A stretch of DNA of 64,000 nucleotides from Roseateles_B flavus. Its GTDB lineage: Bacteria > Pseudomonadota > Gammaproteobacteria > Burkholderiales > Burkholderiaceae_C. Below, one piece after another: positions 36,029 through 45,290 of the stretch. The notes beneath the pieces were generated by a model, which searched no databases, was not told where the DNA came from, and was given only the letters and a program-made list of their open reading frames with translations. Position 1 is the stretch's first letter. Every line of letters starts with the position of its first letter. The stretch is taken from NCBI RefSeq assembly GCF_039872765.1, contig NZ_JBDPZC010000007.1, forward strand, positions 186,001 to 250,000, given 5' to 3'. The position numbers and the translations under genes were made by a program.

Positions 36029-36442
36029 CTAGGCGGTCGGCGGCTCGCCCTGCTGCGGCGCATGGACATGCAGGACGCAGGGATCCCGTGCGTCGAGCGC
36101 GCGCTTGTCGCGGCCCAGCAGACCTACCGCGAGCTCCGTCACTGGCCCGCTGCCGAGCTCGGCTGGATGCACGTACGTGAACAGGCCGGGCCCCTGGCTG
36201 CTGACCGCCCAGCCCGCAACCCGGGCCAGGGGCGCGACGGAGAAGTCCGCCGAGCCGCTGCCTGGATGAACCGGGCCATGAAGGGCGAGGACCTCCCGCG
36301 CCCGGTCCTCCAGAGCCTCCGCCGGCAAGGCGGGATCGAGGATCACGAAGGTGCCATTGGAGAACAGGACCCAACGCAGTGCGCTGTCGCTCACGGTCTG
36401 CTCGACGGCGGCGATGAGGTCTCGGACGGGAAGCAGTTCCAT
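36029..36442 (-). CDS. Hypothetical eCIS-linked protein (137 residues)
   Basis: A 137-residue soluble protein without recognised family. N-terminal MELLPVRDLIAAVEQTV and a VLFSNGTFVILDPALP strand pair suggest an alpha/beta fold. A conserved-looking YVHPAELG and a DPCVLHVHAP end follow. ATG 36442 has GGAG nine bases upstream and is preferred to a GTG 24 bases earlier. It lies 32 bp downstream of effector 2 on the same strand. An immunity, chaperone or regulatory role for that protein is possible from position alone. It is convergent with the chemotaxis receptor gene. Confidence 0.55.
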   Translation of the reverse strand: MELLPVRDLIAAVEQTVSDSALRWVLFSNGTFVILDPALPAEALEDRAREVLALHGPVHPGSGSADFSVAPLARVAGWAVSSQGPGLFTYVHPAELGSGPVTELAVGLLGRDKRALDARDPCVLHVHAPQQGEPPTA

Positions 36443-36474
36443 GATCGGGCTCCAGGACGGTGTCACGCGAAGGT

Positions 36475-38457
<1,983 letters not shown>

Positions 38458-38517
38458 GGTCAGGACCCCCTCAATGGGCGCTGCGAGCCGGCAGGTGGGA
38501 GGCGATGGGCCGCTGCC

Positions 38518-38841
38518 TCATTTGCCCTGCCCCTTGGCGATGGAGTTGCCCACGTTGGCCTCCATCTGGCGCCGGCGCTTGTTGTTCTTCGCGGCGCTGA
38601 TGCGCGGGTTCTCCGTGCGGCCCTTGCCCGGCTTGTGCGAGGTGGTCTTGCCGTTGGGGCCGGTCTTGGAATGCGAAGCCCCCAGCGAGTGGCCCTTGGC
38701 CTTGCGGGGGTTCAGCTGCGCGATCTGCGCGCCCTGCGCCTGCTGACGCGGCGAGTCGGACGCCCCGTTCGCGCCCGCATGGGCGGCTGCCTGGCGCTGA
38801 ACGGGCGCCACCGGCGCCTGGGTTCTCTCGTTCGACTTCAT
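38518..38841 (-). CDS. Small basic protein with eCIS effector-type N-terminal motif
   Basis: A 107-residue, strongly basic, low-complexity protein, probably disordered. Residues 30-43 (SPRQQAQGAQIAQL) match the motif in the N-terminal regions of the two DUF4157 proteins. The rest is Lys/Arg/Gly/Ser-rich and ends in a KNNKRRRQMEANVGNSIA segment. It has no DUF4157 domain and no enzyme motif. It may be a small cargo, perhaps acting on nucleic acids or membranes, or a loading adaptor. The ATG overlaps the stop region of the 895-residue protein gene (ATGA), giving tight translational coupling. Confidence 0.6.
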   Translation of the reverse strand: MKSNERTQAPVAPVQRQAAAHAGANGASDSPRQQAQGAQIAQLNPRKAKGHSLGASHSKTGPNGKTTSHKPGKGRTENPRISAAKNNKRRRQMEANVGNSIAKGQGK

Positions 38842-41525
38842 GGCTTCTCGACCTTTCTCTTGAGCAGCGCCATCAGCGCTGCAACCACGGGAATCGCAAT
38901 GAGGGCCAGCAGCTGCGCATTGCTGTTGCGTATGCCGGCCAACGCCGGGTCGCACTCCAGCAGGGCCGCGCCCAGGACCACCGGCGGAATGCCTGCCAGC
39001 AGGGCCAGGCGGCCGTAGCGGGCGCGCCATTCGCAGTTCCACTGGAAGGCCACCCACGTCAGCAGGCCGGCCAGGATCAGCAGGTCGAAGAGCAGGCGCA
39101 GCAGCCAGCGGTTGGGGCAGACGAAGCCGCAGATGGCCTCGCTGATGCCCAGGCCCGGATCGCCGACGAAGACCCGACGCAGCATCTCGCGCTGCTCGTT
39201 CTTCATCAGGCTGTCGACCAGGGGCGAGGGCCAGAAGCCGATGCCGTCGAAGTTGTCCTGCACATAGACCAGGTCGTCCTGGTATTGCTGGGTGTCCAGC
39301 TGCGGCAGCACGAGCAGGGGCACGACGCTGCGCAGGAAGATGCGGCGGTCCCCGCCCTTGAGCGCGGGGCTGGCCTCGATGGTGCTGCGCAGCTGCTTCT
39401 TGCTGTCCGTGCTGGGCTCCGACAGCAGGACCAGGAAACGCAGCTGCACATTGCTGTTGCGCTTGTAGTCGCTGTTGGTCTCGACGATGCGGCCATTGAG
39501 CATCTCCGGCTTCTCGACGGCCTTGAGCAGCTCGAAGAGCTTGTCCACCGCGAAGGGTCCGGCCTCGGCCAGCATCCGGTCGCTGAGCATCAGATTGATC
39601 GCGTAGCGCCGCTCCGGGTTCTCGCCCAGGGCCTCGCCCAGGCCGCGGATGAAGCGCGGGTAGAAGGCCGCGAAGCGATCGGCCAGCACGGGGTCCTTGC
39701 TGCGGTCGGGCAGCTGGTCGAAGTAGACCGTCAACCCATCGCCCGCGTACTGCACCTCGGCAAAGCCGGGCAGCCAGGACCGGGCCCTGGCCTTCCAGCC
39801 CTTCAGCGGCGTGTCCAGCAGGTCCCGTGCATGGCGCGGCACCTGGGTGCTGAGGCGGGCCAGCAGGGCCTCGCGCGCCTGGGCCGGCTCGGTGGCCAGG
39901 AAGCGCCAGTCGCGGCGGTAGATGCCAAAGTCGATGCGGGTGTCGTAGCGGCGGGCGGTGTCGATGTAGTCGACCTGGTCGGCGGCCAGCGAGGGGAGGG
40001 TCAGGTCTTGATCCAGGGGCAGCGCAAAGGGCGTGATGCGGTGAATCAGGCTGAAGTCCATGGGCTGCGGCGGCTCGGGGCTCAGCCAGTTCGGGGCGAT
40101 GGCGTAGATCAGCTGGCGCGCCCGTGCGTTGGTGCAGTGGCAGTCCGGCGTGGCAGACCACTGCGGCGATCCGGCCCACAGCACCCGTTCGCGCGCGGCG
40201 GCATCCGCCAGCCATTCGCGCAGCGCGGGGGGCAGCAGCCAGCTCGGCAGCTCGCGCAGGGAGAGCTGCTCGGCGGCCGCGGGCAGGGCGCTGGCAGCGG
40301 CGCCGGGTGCTGCGCTCGCCGCCGCACTTGCCGCGCTCGCCGCGCTCGCCACTGGCTGCGGGCGGCGCGCGCCGGTCTTGGCCGTGCCTGCCTTGCCAGC
40401 GGCGGCCTGGGTGGCGTCCTCGCGGGGCGGATTGAGGGCCTTCGCGCAGGTCTCGGCCAGCTGCCGGCTGTCGGGTGCCGGGCGCTTCAGGCGCTGCGCC
40501 TCGGCCGTCACCAGCTGGCGCACCTGGGCGCAGGCCAGGGCATCGATGGCGGCCAGGAACAGGGCGCGGCTGGGGTACTCGATGCCCATCACCGGCTCCA
40601 GCCACAGGGGCAGCTGCTTGTTCTGGTCCTCGGTCCAGGCCAGGCCGGCGGGCGGTGGCAGCGTGGGGGCGCCGGGGTCTGCCGCGGGGAGGCTGGCCGC
40701 GGGCTCGGAGGCGGGCGCGCCCTCGGTGCCGGCCGCAGTGCCCGCATCGGCCCCCGCGGCAGGCTTGATAAGGGTGGCCAGGGCATCCAGCTGGGCGGGC
40801 TGGAGCTGGTAGACGATGGCGGTGCTTGCGCGGTTCGGGGTCTTGCCCAGCTCGCGGCGGTCGATCTGGCTCAGCGGCGGCGTGGGGCTGCTGGCCGCCG
40901 AGGCGGCGGGCTCGGGCTTGCGCACCGGCAGGATGCGCAGCACATAGGCCTGCCCGGCCAGGCGGCCCGCGCCGTCCTCCACGCTGAGCCGGAAGCGGAA
41001 GAGCCCGGCCTTGGTGGGCACGCCGCCCAGCGGGCCGGTGGGGTCCAGGCTCAGGCCGTCGGGCAGGCTGCCCTCGGCCAGGCTGAAGACATAGGGCGGC
41101 TTGCCACCGACGGCGCGCACCTCGCGCTGGTAGCGCACGCCCACCGTACCGTTGGGGAGGTAGTCGGGTCGGCGCTCCATGCTCAGCGGGTCGGGGTCCA
41201 CGCAGGCGGGGCGCGGCGCGGCGCTGCACTGGGCCGCGCCGGGCAGCTGGATGCTGGAGACCGACGGTGCCGGCGTCACAGGCCGGGTCTCGGCGGGCGG
41301 TGCCGCCGCGGAGGCGGGCGCCGCTGCTGGTGCCGGTGCCGAGCGGGCTGGCGCCGGCGCGCTGGCGGGTGTCAGGGCCTGAGCCTGTGCCGGGCCAGCG
41401 CCCGCCCCGTCACTCCAGACGGCCAGGCCGGCGGGCAGCAGGGCCAGGGCCAGCAGCGAGGCCAGGCCGGCACTGCGCCGCAGCAGGGCCGGCAGCCGGC
41501 GTCCTTCAGGCGCATGGCGGCTCAT
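38838..41525 (-). CDS. Large exported/membrane eCIS-linked protein with He_PIG domain
   Basis: An 895-residue protein with an N-terminal hydrophobic signal or anchor (about 18-50) and an Ala/Pro-rich linker. A putative Ig-like He_PIG domain (about 120-190, GKPPYVFSLAEGSLPDGLSL) and a second long Ala/Pro-rich region around 240-420 follow. The C-terminal half is mixed alpha/beta and ends with three hydrophobic helices (about 800-890). No family is recognised for the C-terminal half. GGGAGG directly before the ATG is one of the best ribosome binding sites in the locus. It follows the AAA+ ATPase by an ATGA overlap, so it belongs to the eCIS unit; an anchor, export or lysis role is inference. Motif copy at 39998. 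Confidence 0.7.
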   Translation of the reverse strand: MSRHAPEGRRLPALLRRSAGLASLLALALLPAGLAVWSDGAGAGPAQAQALTPASAPAPARSAPAPAAAPASAAAPPAETRPVTPAPSVSSIQLPGAAQCSAAPRPACVDPDPLSMERRPDYLPNGTVGVRYQREVRAVGGKPPYVFSLAEGSLPDGLSLDPTGPLGGVPTKAGLFRFRLSVEDGAGRLAGQAYVLRILPVRKPEPAASAASSPTPPLSQIDRRELGKTPNRASTAIVYQLQPAQLDALATLIKPAAGADAGTAAGTEGAPASEPAASLPAADPGAPTLPPPAGLAWTEDQNKQLPLWLEPVMGIEYPSRALFLAAIDALACAQVRQLVTAEAQRLKRPAPDSRQLAETCAKALNPPREDATQAAAGKAGTAKTGARRPQPVASAASAASAAASAAPGAAASALPAAAEQLSLRELPSWLLPPALREWLADAAARERVLWAGSPQWSATPDCHCTNARARQLIYAIAPNWLSPEPPQPMDFSLIHRITPFALPLDQDLTLPSLAADQVDYIDTARRYDTRIDFGIYRRDWRFLATEPAQAREALLARLSTQVPRHARDLLDTPLKGWKARARSWLPGFAEVQYAGDGLTVYFDQLPDRSKDPVLADRFAAFYPRFIRGLGEALGENPERRYAINLMLSDRMLAEAGPFAVDKLFELLKAVEKPEMLNGRIVETNSDYKRNSNVQLRFLVLLSEPSTDSKKQLRSTIEASPALKGGDRRIFLRSVVPLLVLPQLDTQQYQDDLVYVQDNFDGIGFWPSPLVDSLMKNEQREMLRRVFVGDPGLGISEAICGFVCPNRWLLRLLFDLLILAGLLTWVAFQWNCEWRARYGRLALLAGIPPVVLGAALLECDPALAGIRNSNAQLLALIAIPVVAALMALLKRKVEKP
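39998..40010 (+). repeat. Dispersed motif copy in the 895-residue protein gene
   Basis: GGGTCAGGTCTTG is read on the minus strand as codons for QDLT. Confidence 0.55.
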
Positions 41526-42865
41526 AGGGTCCTCCCTTCCTTGCGCAGTTCCTTGGCCAGGCCGGTGCGCAGCTCCAGCAGGCGGATCTGCTGGCGGCCG
41601 TCGCGCAGCGCACTGAGCGCGGCATGGCGGATCACGTTGGCGATGGCCCCGCCGGCCAGCTCGTAGCGCTGCGCCAGGCCGATCAGGTCCACCTCGGGGG
41701 CCAGGTGTTGCGCGGCCAGCATGCCCTGCCACAGGCGCAGGCGGGCATCGGCATCGGGCATGGGGAAATAGATCATCGATTGAAAGCGGCGAGAGAAGGC
41801 CTCGTCCAGGTTGCTGCGCAGATTGCTGGCCAGGATGACGACGCCCGGGAAGTCCTCCACGCGCTGCAGGAGGTAGGCGATCTCCTGGTTGGCGTGGTGG
41901 TCGTTGGCATTGCTGACGGCGCCGCGCTTGCCGAACAGCGCGTCCGCCTCGTCGAAGAACAGGATCCAGCGCCGCGTGGCGGCCTGGTCGAAGACACGGG
42001 CCAGGTTCTTCTCCGTCTCGCCGATGTACTTGGAGACCACCATGGAGAGGTCGATGCGGTAGACGTCCGCCCCGGTGCGCTGGCCGATCAGCGTGGCCGT
42101 CAGCGTCTTGCCCGTGCCGGGCGGGCCGTGGAAGAGGGCACGGTAGCCGGGCTTGAGCGCGCGGGCCAGGCCCCAGTCCTGCATCAAGACCTGACCCTGC
42201 TGCATCCAGGCGCAGATCTGCTCGACCTCGTCCAGCACATCGGGCGGCAGCACCAGGTCGCTCCAGTCCAGGGGCGACTCGATGCGCTTGGCGGGGAACT
42301 GCAGGCTGTAGTCCGGGCGATCCGCCTGGCCGCTGCTGAGCAGCTGCAGGGCCTCGCTGCTGAGCTGCAGCGTGCCGCTGAGCCGGGGCTCGCCTGCCGG
42401 CGGCAGGTCCAGCTGCAGGAAGCCGCGCTGCACCAGCGGGTGGCGCGGATCGAAGAGCTCCAGCAAGGCCACGCGTCGGGGCAGGGACTCGCCGGCGATC
42501 AGGAAGGCCGCCGTCTCGCCCGTGGGCAGGAAGCCGCCATGCGCCTGCGCCTTGATGCCGCCGAACTCGGTGAAGCCGCGCTCCAGGTTCTCGTTGCGCA
42601 TGAAGAGCAGGTCCAGGGCTGCGGGGCGCAGGTGGGGCACCAGGCCCAGGGCCAGCAGCAGGCGCTCCTCGGGGCCCAGGCGCATCTCGTCCACCCAGCG
42701 GCCCAGCTCGCTGCCAGCGGGCGGCGCGGGGGGCGGATCGGCCGCCTCCAGGCCTTCGTCCCGCTGCTGGAAGTGCTGCTCCAGGCGCAGGGTCAGCACC
42801 CGGTCCAGCCAGTCCAGCTCCTGCTGCAGGGCCAGGCTGTGCGGGGTCTCAACGCCATTCCACAT
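41522..42865 (-). CDS. AAA+ ATPase of the eCIS (Afp15-like)
   Basis: A 447-residue AAA+ ATPase. The N-terminal 200 residues are helical. The ATPase core has Walker A GPPGTGKT (about 250), Walker B ILFFDEADALFG, and the sensor/Arg-finger region ILASNLRSNLDEAFSRRF. This is the position and type of Afp15/PVC15, which assists eCIS particle assembly or cargo loading. Length and architecture are typical for these single-ring ATPases. The ATG lies inside the 3' end of the tape-measure gene (17-base overlap), preceded by GGAAGGAG. The next gene starts by an ATGA overlap. Confidence 0.93.
   Translation of the reverse strand: MWNGVETPHSLALQQELDWLDRVLTLRLEQHFQQRDEGLEAADPPPAPPAGSELGRWVDEMRLGPEERLLLALGLVPHLRPAALDLLFMRNENLERGFTEFGGIKAQAHGGFLPTGETAAFLIAGESLPRRVALLELFDPRHPLVQRGFLQLDLPPAGEPRLSGTLQLSSEALQLLSSGQADRPDYSLQFPAKRIESPLDWSDLVLPPDVLDEVEQICAWMQQGQVLMQDWGLARALKPGYRALFHGPPGTGKTLTATLIGQRTGADVYRIDLSMVVSKYIGETEKNLARVFDQAATRRWILFFDEADALFGKRGAVSNANDHHANQEIAYLLQRVEDFPGVVILASNLRSNLDEAFSRRFQSMIYFPMPDADARLRLWQGMLAAQHLAPEVDLIGLAQRYELAGGAIANVIRHAALSALRDGRQQIRLLELRTGLAKELRKEGRTL
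42185..42197 (-). repeat. Dispersed motif copy in the AAA+ ATPase gene
   Basis: CAAGACCTGACCC on the plus strand; the gene reads the opposite strand as codons for GQVLM, just before the Walker A region. Confidence 0.55.
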
Positions 42866-45290
42866 GCAGCACTCCTTCCATCCACGGCAGACGGATCGTC
42901 GAGAAGCCCCAGGGCAGGCGGTCCAGCAGCACGTCCAGGCCGCGCTTCTCCACCCGCAGGCGCCAGGCTGGCGGGGCGTCCGATCGCGGCTTCTCCGGCG
43001 CCAGGCGGCCCTGGCGCTGCAGAAAGGTCTCGCGCAGGCCGGCCACCGAGGTGCGACCCAGCGCCTTCCAGTGCGCGATGACGGCCTGCAGCATCTGCTC
43101 AAGCACGGCCAGGGTCTCGGCCGGCAGGGGCGGCACCGCGGGCAGCACCGTCGCCGTGCCGGCGCCGCACAGCAGGCGGGACAGCACGCTGTGGCATTCC
43201 TCGCGCGGCTGGGCGCCATGGCACAGCTCCTGCAGGCACTGCACGGCCACGGCGCGCGCGGTCTCGTCGCGGAAGCGGCCCTGGTCCAGCAGGTCCAGGT
43301 GCTTGAACAGGCGCTCGGCATAAGCCGCAAGCAGGACCTGGCCGGCGTCGTCCACCCAGATGGGCTCGCGCCCGGACACGGGCGCAGGCGCCGCGGCCGG
43401 CTCGGTAGCGGGCGGCCTGGACTGCTGGTAGGCCTCGCGCAGGGGACCGGCCTCGGGCGGGCGGCCCTCCAGGAACAAGACGCGGCACAGGCGGCGCCAG
43501 TGCTCGGCCAGCGCGGCGGCGGGCTCCTGCATGGCCTGGCCCAGCCAGCGCAGCAGGCGCCCGGCCCGCTGCTGCAGGCCCTGGGTTGCGGCCCCGAACT
43601 GGGCGCGGATCATCTGCCAGCGCCGGGACTCGTCGAACAGGCGGACCCAGCGCGCGCAGGCCTGCTCGGTGCTGAGCAGGCGCGCCAGGCGCAGGCGCTG
43701 CGGCCAGTGCCAGCGTCCCTGCTCGCACTGGCGGGCGAGGCCCTGCAGCGCGCGGTCCAGGGTGGCGCTGGGCGGGCCGTCCTGCGCGGCGGAGCGCTCG
43801 GGCCGGGGCGGCGCGGGCGGCAGCCAGGGCTCCTTCGTCGACGCCGGCGGGGCGGCCGGCGCGGTCTCGGCAAGCCGCGGCCGGGCCAGGTCCTCGGGCC
43901 GTTCCCAGCGCCGCCAGGCGGCTTCCCAGAAGCGCTGCCAGCCGGCGTGGCTGTCCGGCAGGCGCTCGCCGCGGGCGAGGGCATCCAGGCAGGCCTCCAT
44001 CAGCAGGCCCTGCAGGCGCGACAGGCCCGGCCGCAGCCCCGGCCGGGCGTGTCGCTGCAGGCGCAGGGCGGTCTGGCGCAGGGACTCGGCCCAGTGCAGG
44101 GCCGGCGCAGCCTGAGGCAGCGCCAGGGCCTCGGGCCCGCGCGAGTGGCCGCTCTCCAGGCAGCCCAGCAGGCCACCGAAGCTGGCGGCGTCCAGGGCCA
44201 GGGCCCAGCGGCGGCGCGCCGGGGCGTCCTGCATCCACAGCCGCAGGCGCTGGCCCAGGGCCTGCGCGTGCTGGCCGGACAGCATCCGCAGCTGCTCCAG
44301 CAGGCGGACCTGCCGGGCCTGGCTCAGGCGGCGCCCGCCATCGAGCAGGGGGCGCAGGCGCTGCAGGCTGGCCTCCCAGACGCGGCCCGGGCTGGCGCCA
44401 GCCGGGGCGCCGGGGGTCAGGTCTTGCCCTGGGTGGGCATCGGGCTGTGCGGCCAGCAGTGCCTGCAGCAGGCCGGGCTCGCCCGAGGCGGGGGCCAGGG
44501 GCAGCAGTCGCTCCTGCCAGCCCGAGCCGAGCGAGCGGCCCAGTTCGGCCTGCAGGGCCTGCAGCAGGCGCTGGCGCCGGGCCTCGCCCAGGGGCCGGCC
44601 GCGGGCGTCCCAGAGCAGGTCCAGGGCCTGGGCCCGCAGCACCTGCTGCAGGCGCTGGCGCTCGTAGGCGCTGAGCCGGCCGCTGGCCTGCAGGGGCAGC
44701 AGGGCGCCTTCGTCGAGCGCCTCCAGCTGGCGGCCCAGGTCCGGGTCACGCTGGGCCAGCAGGGCCTGCAGGCCCTCGTGGGGGCTGATCAGGCGCAGGC
44801 GCTGCAGGAGGAGGGGGCCGGCGCGGTGGCGCTCCAGGGCCCGCCACAGCTGCGGCCCCTGCTGCCGGACCAGCCAGGCCAGCCAGCGCGACAGCGAACC
44901 CTGAGGCGTGCTCGTCAGCTGCCAGGGCAGGTGGCCTCGTTCCAGATAGGTCAGGAAGTGCTGCAGGGCCTGGCCGCCGGAGACGGCACCGGGGGCCTCG
45001 GCCGGCCGTGTCCAGGGCAGCAGGGCCTCTTCCAGGGCCCGCTGCAGGCGCAGGCCCCATTCCTGCTCGTCCTGGGCGGCATGCAGGCGGCCCAGGTCCA
45101 GCACCAGGCTGTCCAGGGCGGGTTGACGCAGGCGGGGTGCCAGCCGGTCGAACAGCTGCTCCATGTGGCGCTGGCCATCGCCGCGCAGGAAGCGCATCAG
45201 GCGCTCGTGCAGGGCGTGGCTGTGCGTGGCGGCACGGCCGCTCGGGTGGCGCAGCTCCAGGCGCAGGGTCTCGATCACGTGCGTGTTCAT
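42849..45290 (-). CDS. Contractile injection system tape-measure protein (Afp14-like)
   Basis: An 813-residue, almost wholly alpha-helical protein rich in Leu, Arg, Gln and Ala. Its start MNTHVIETLRLELRH fits the eCIS tape-measure family (Afp14/PVC14). The C-terminus KRGLDVLLDRLPWGFSTIRLPWM is family-like. It sets tube length during assembly. Position between the Afp12-like baseplate gene and the ATPase gene matches Afp/PVC order. The start overlaps the upstream stop by ATGA. A dispersed motif copy lies inside (44413-44429). The length should scale with particle length, which would allow a size prediction. Confidence 0.88.
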   Translation of the reverse strand: MNTHVIETLRLELRHPSGRAATHSHALHERLMRFLRGDGQRHMEQLFDRLAPRLRQPALDSLVLDLGRLHAAQDEQEWGLRLQRALEEALLPWTRPAEAPGAVSGGQALQHFLTYLERGHLPWQLTSTPQGSLSRWLAWLVRQQGPQLWRALERHRAGPLLLQRLRLISPHEGLQALLAQRDPDLGRQLEALDEGALLPLQASGRLSAYERQRLQQVLRAQALDLLWDARGRPLGEARRQRLLQALQAELGRSLGSGWQERLLPLAPASGEPGLLQALLAAQPDAHPGQDLTPGAPAGASPGRVWEASLQRLRPLLDGGRRLSQARQVRLLEQLRMLSGQHAQALGQRLRLWMQDAPARRRWALALDAASFGGLLGCLESGHSRGPEALALPQAAPALHWAESLRQTALRLQRHARPGLRPGLSRLQGLLMEACLDALARGERLPDSHAGWQRFWEAAWRRWERPEDLARPRLAETAPAAPPASTKEPWLPPAPPRPERSAAQDGPPSATLDRALQGLARQCEQGRWHWPQRLRLARLLSTEQACARWVRLFDESRRWQMIRAQFGAATQGLQQRAGRLLRWLGQAMQEPAAALAEHWRRLCRVLFLEGRPPEAGPLREAYQQSRPPATEPAAAPAPVSGREPIWVDDAGQVLLAAYAERLFKHLDLLDQGRFRDETARAVAVQCLQELCHGAQPREECHSVLSRLLCGAGTATVLPAVPPLPAETLAVLEQMLQAVIAHWKALGRTSVAGLRETFLQRQGRLAPEKPRSDAPPAWRLRVEKRGLDVLLDRLPWGFSTIRLPWMEGVLHVEWR
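44413..44429 (+). repeat. Dispersed motif copy in the tape-measure gene
   Basis: GGGGTCAGGTCTTGCCC, read on the minus strand as GQDLTP, in a Pro/Gly-rich loop between helical segments. Confidence 0.6.
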
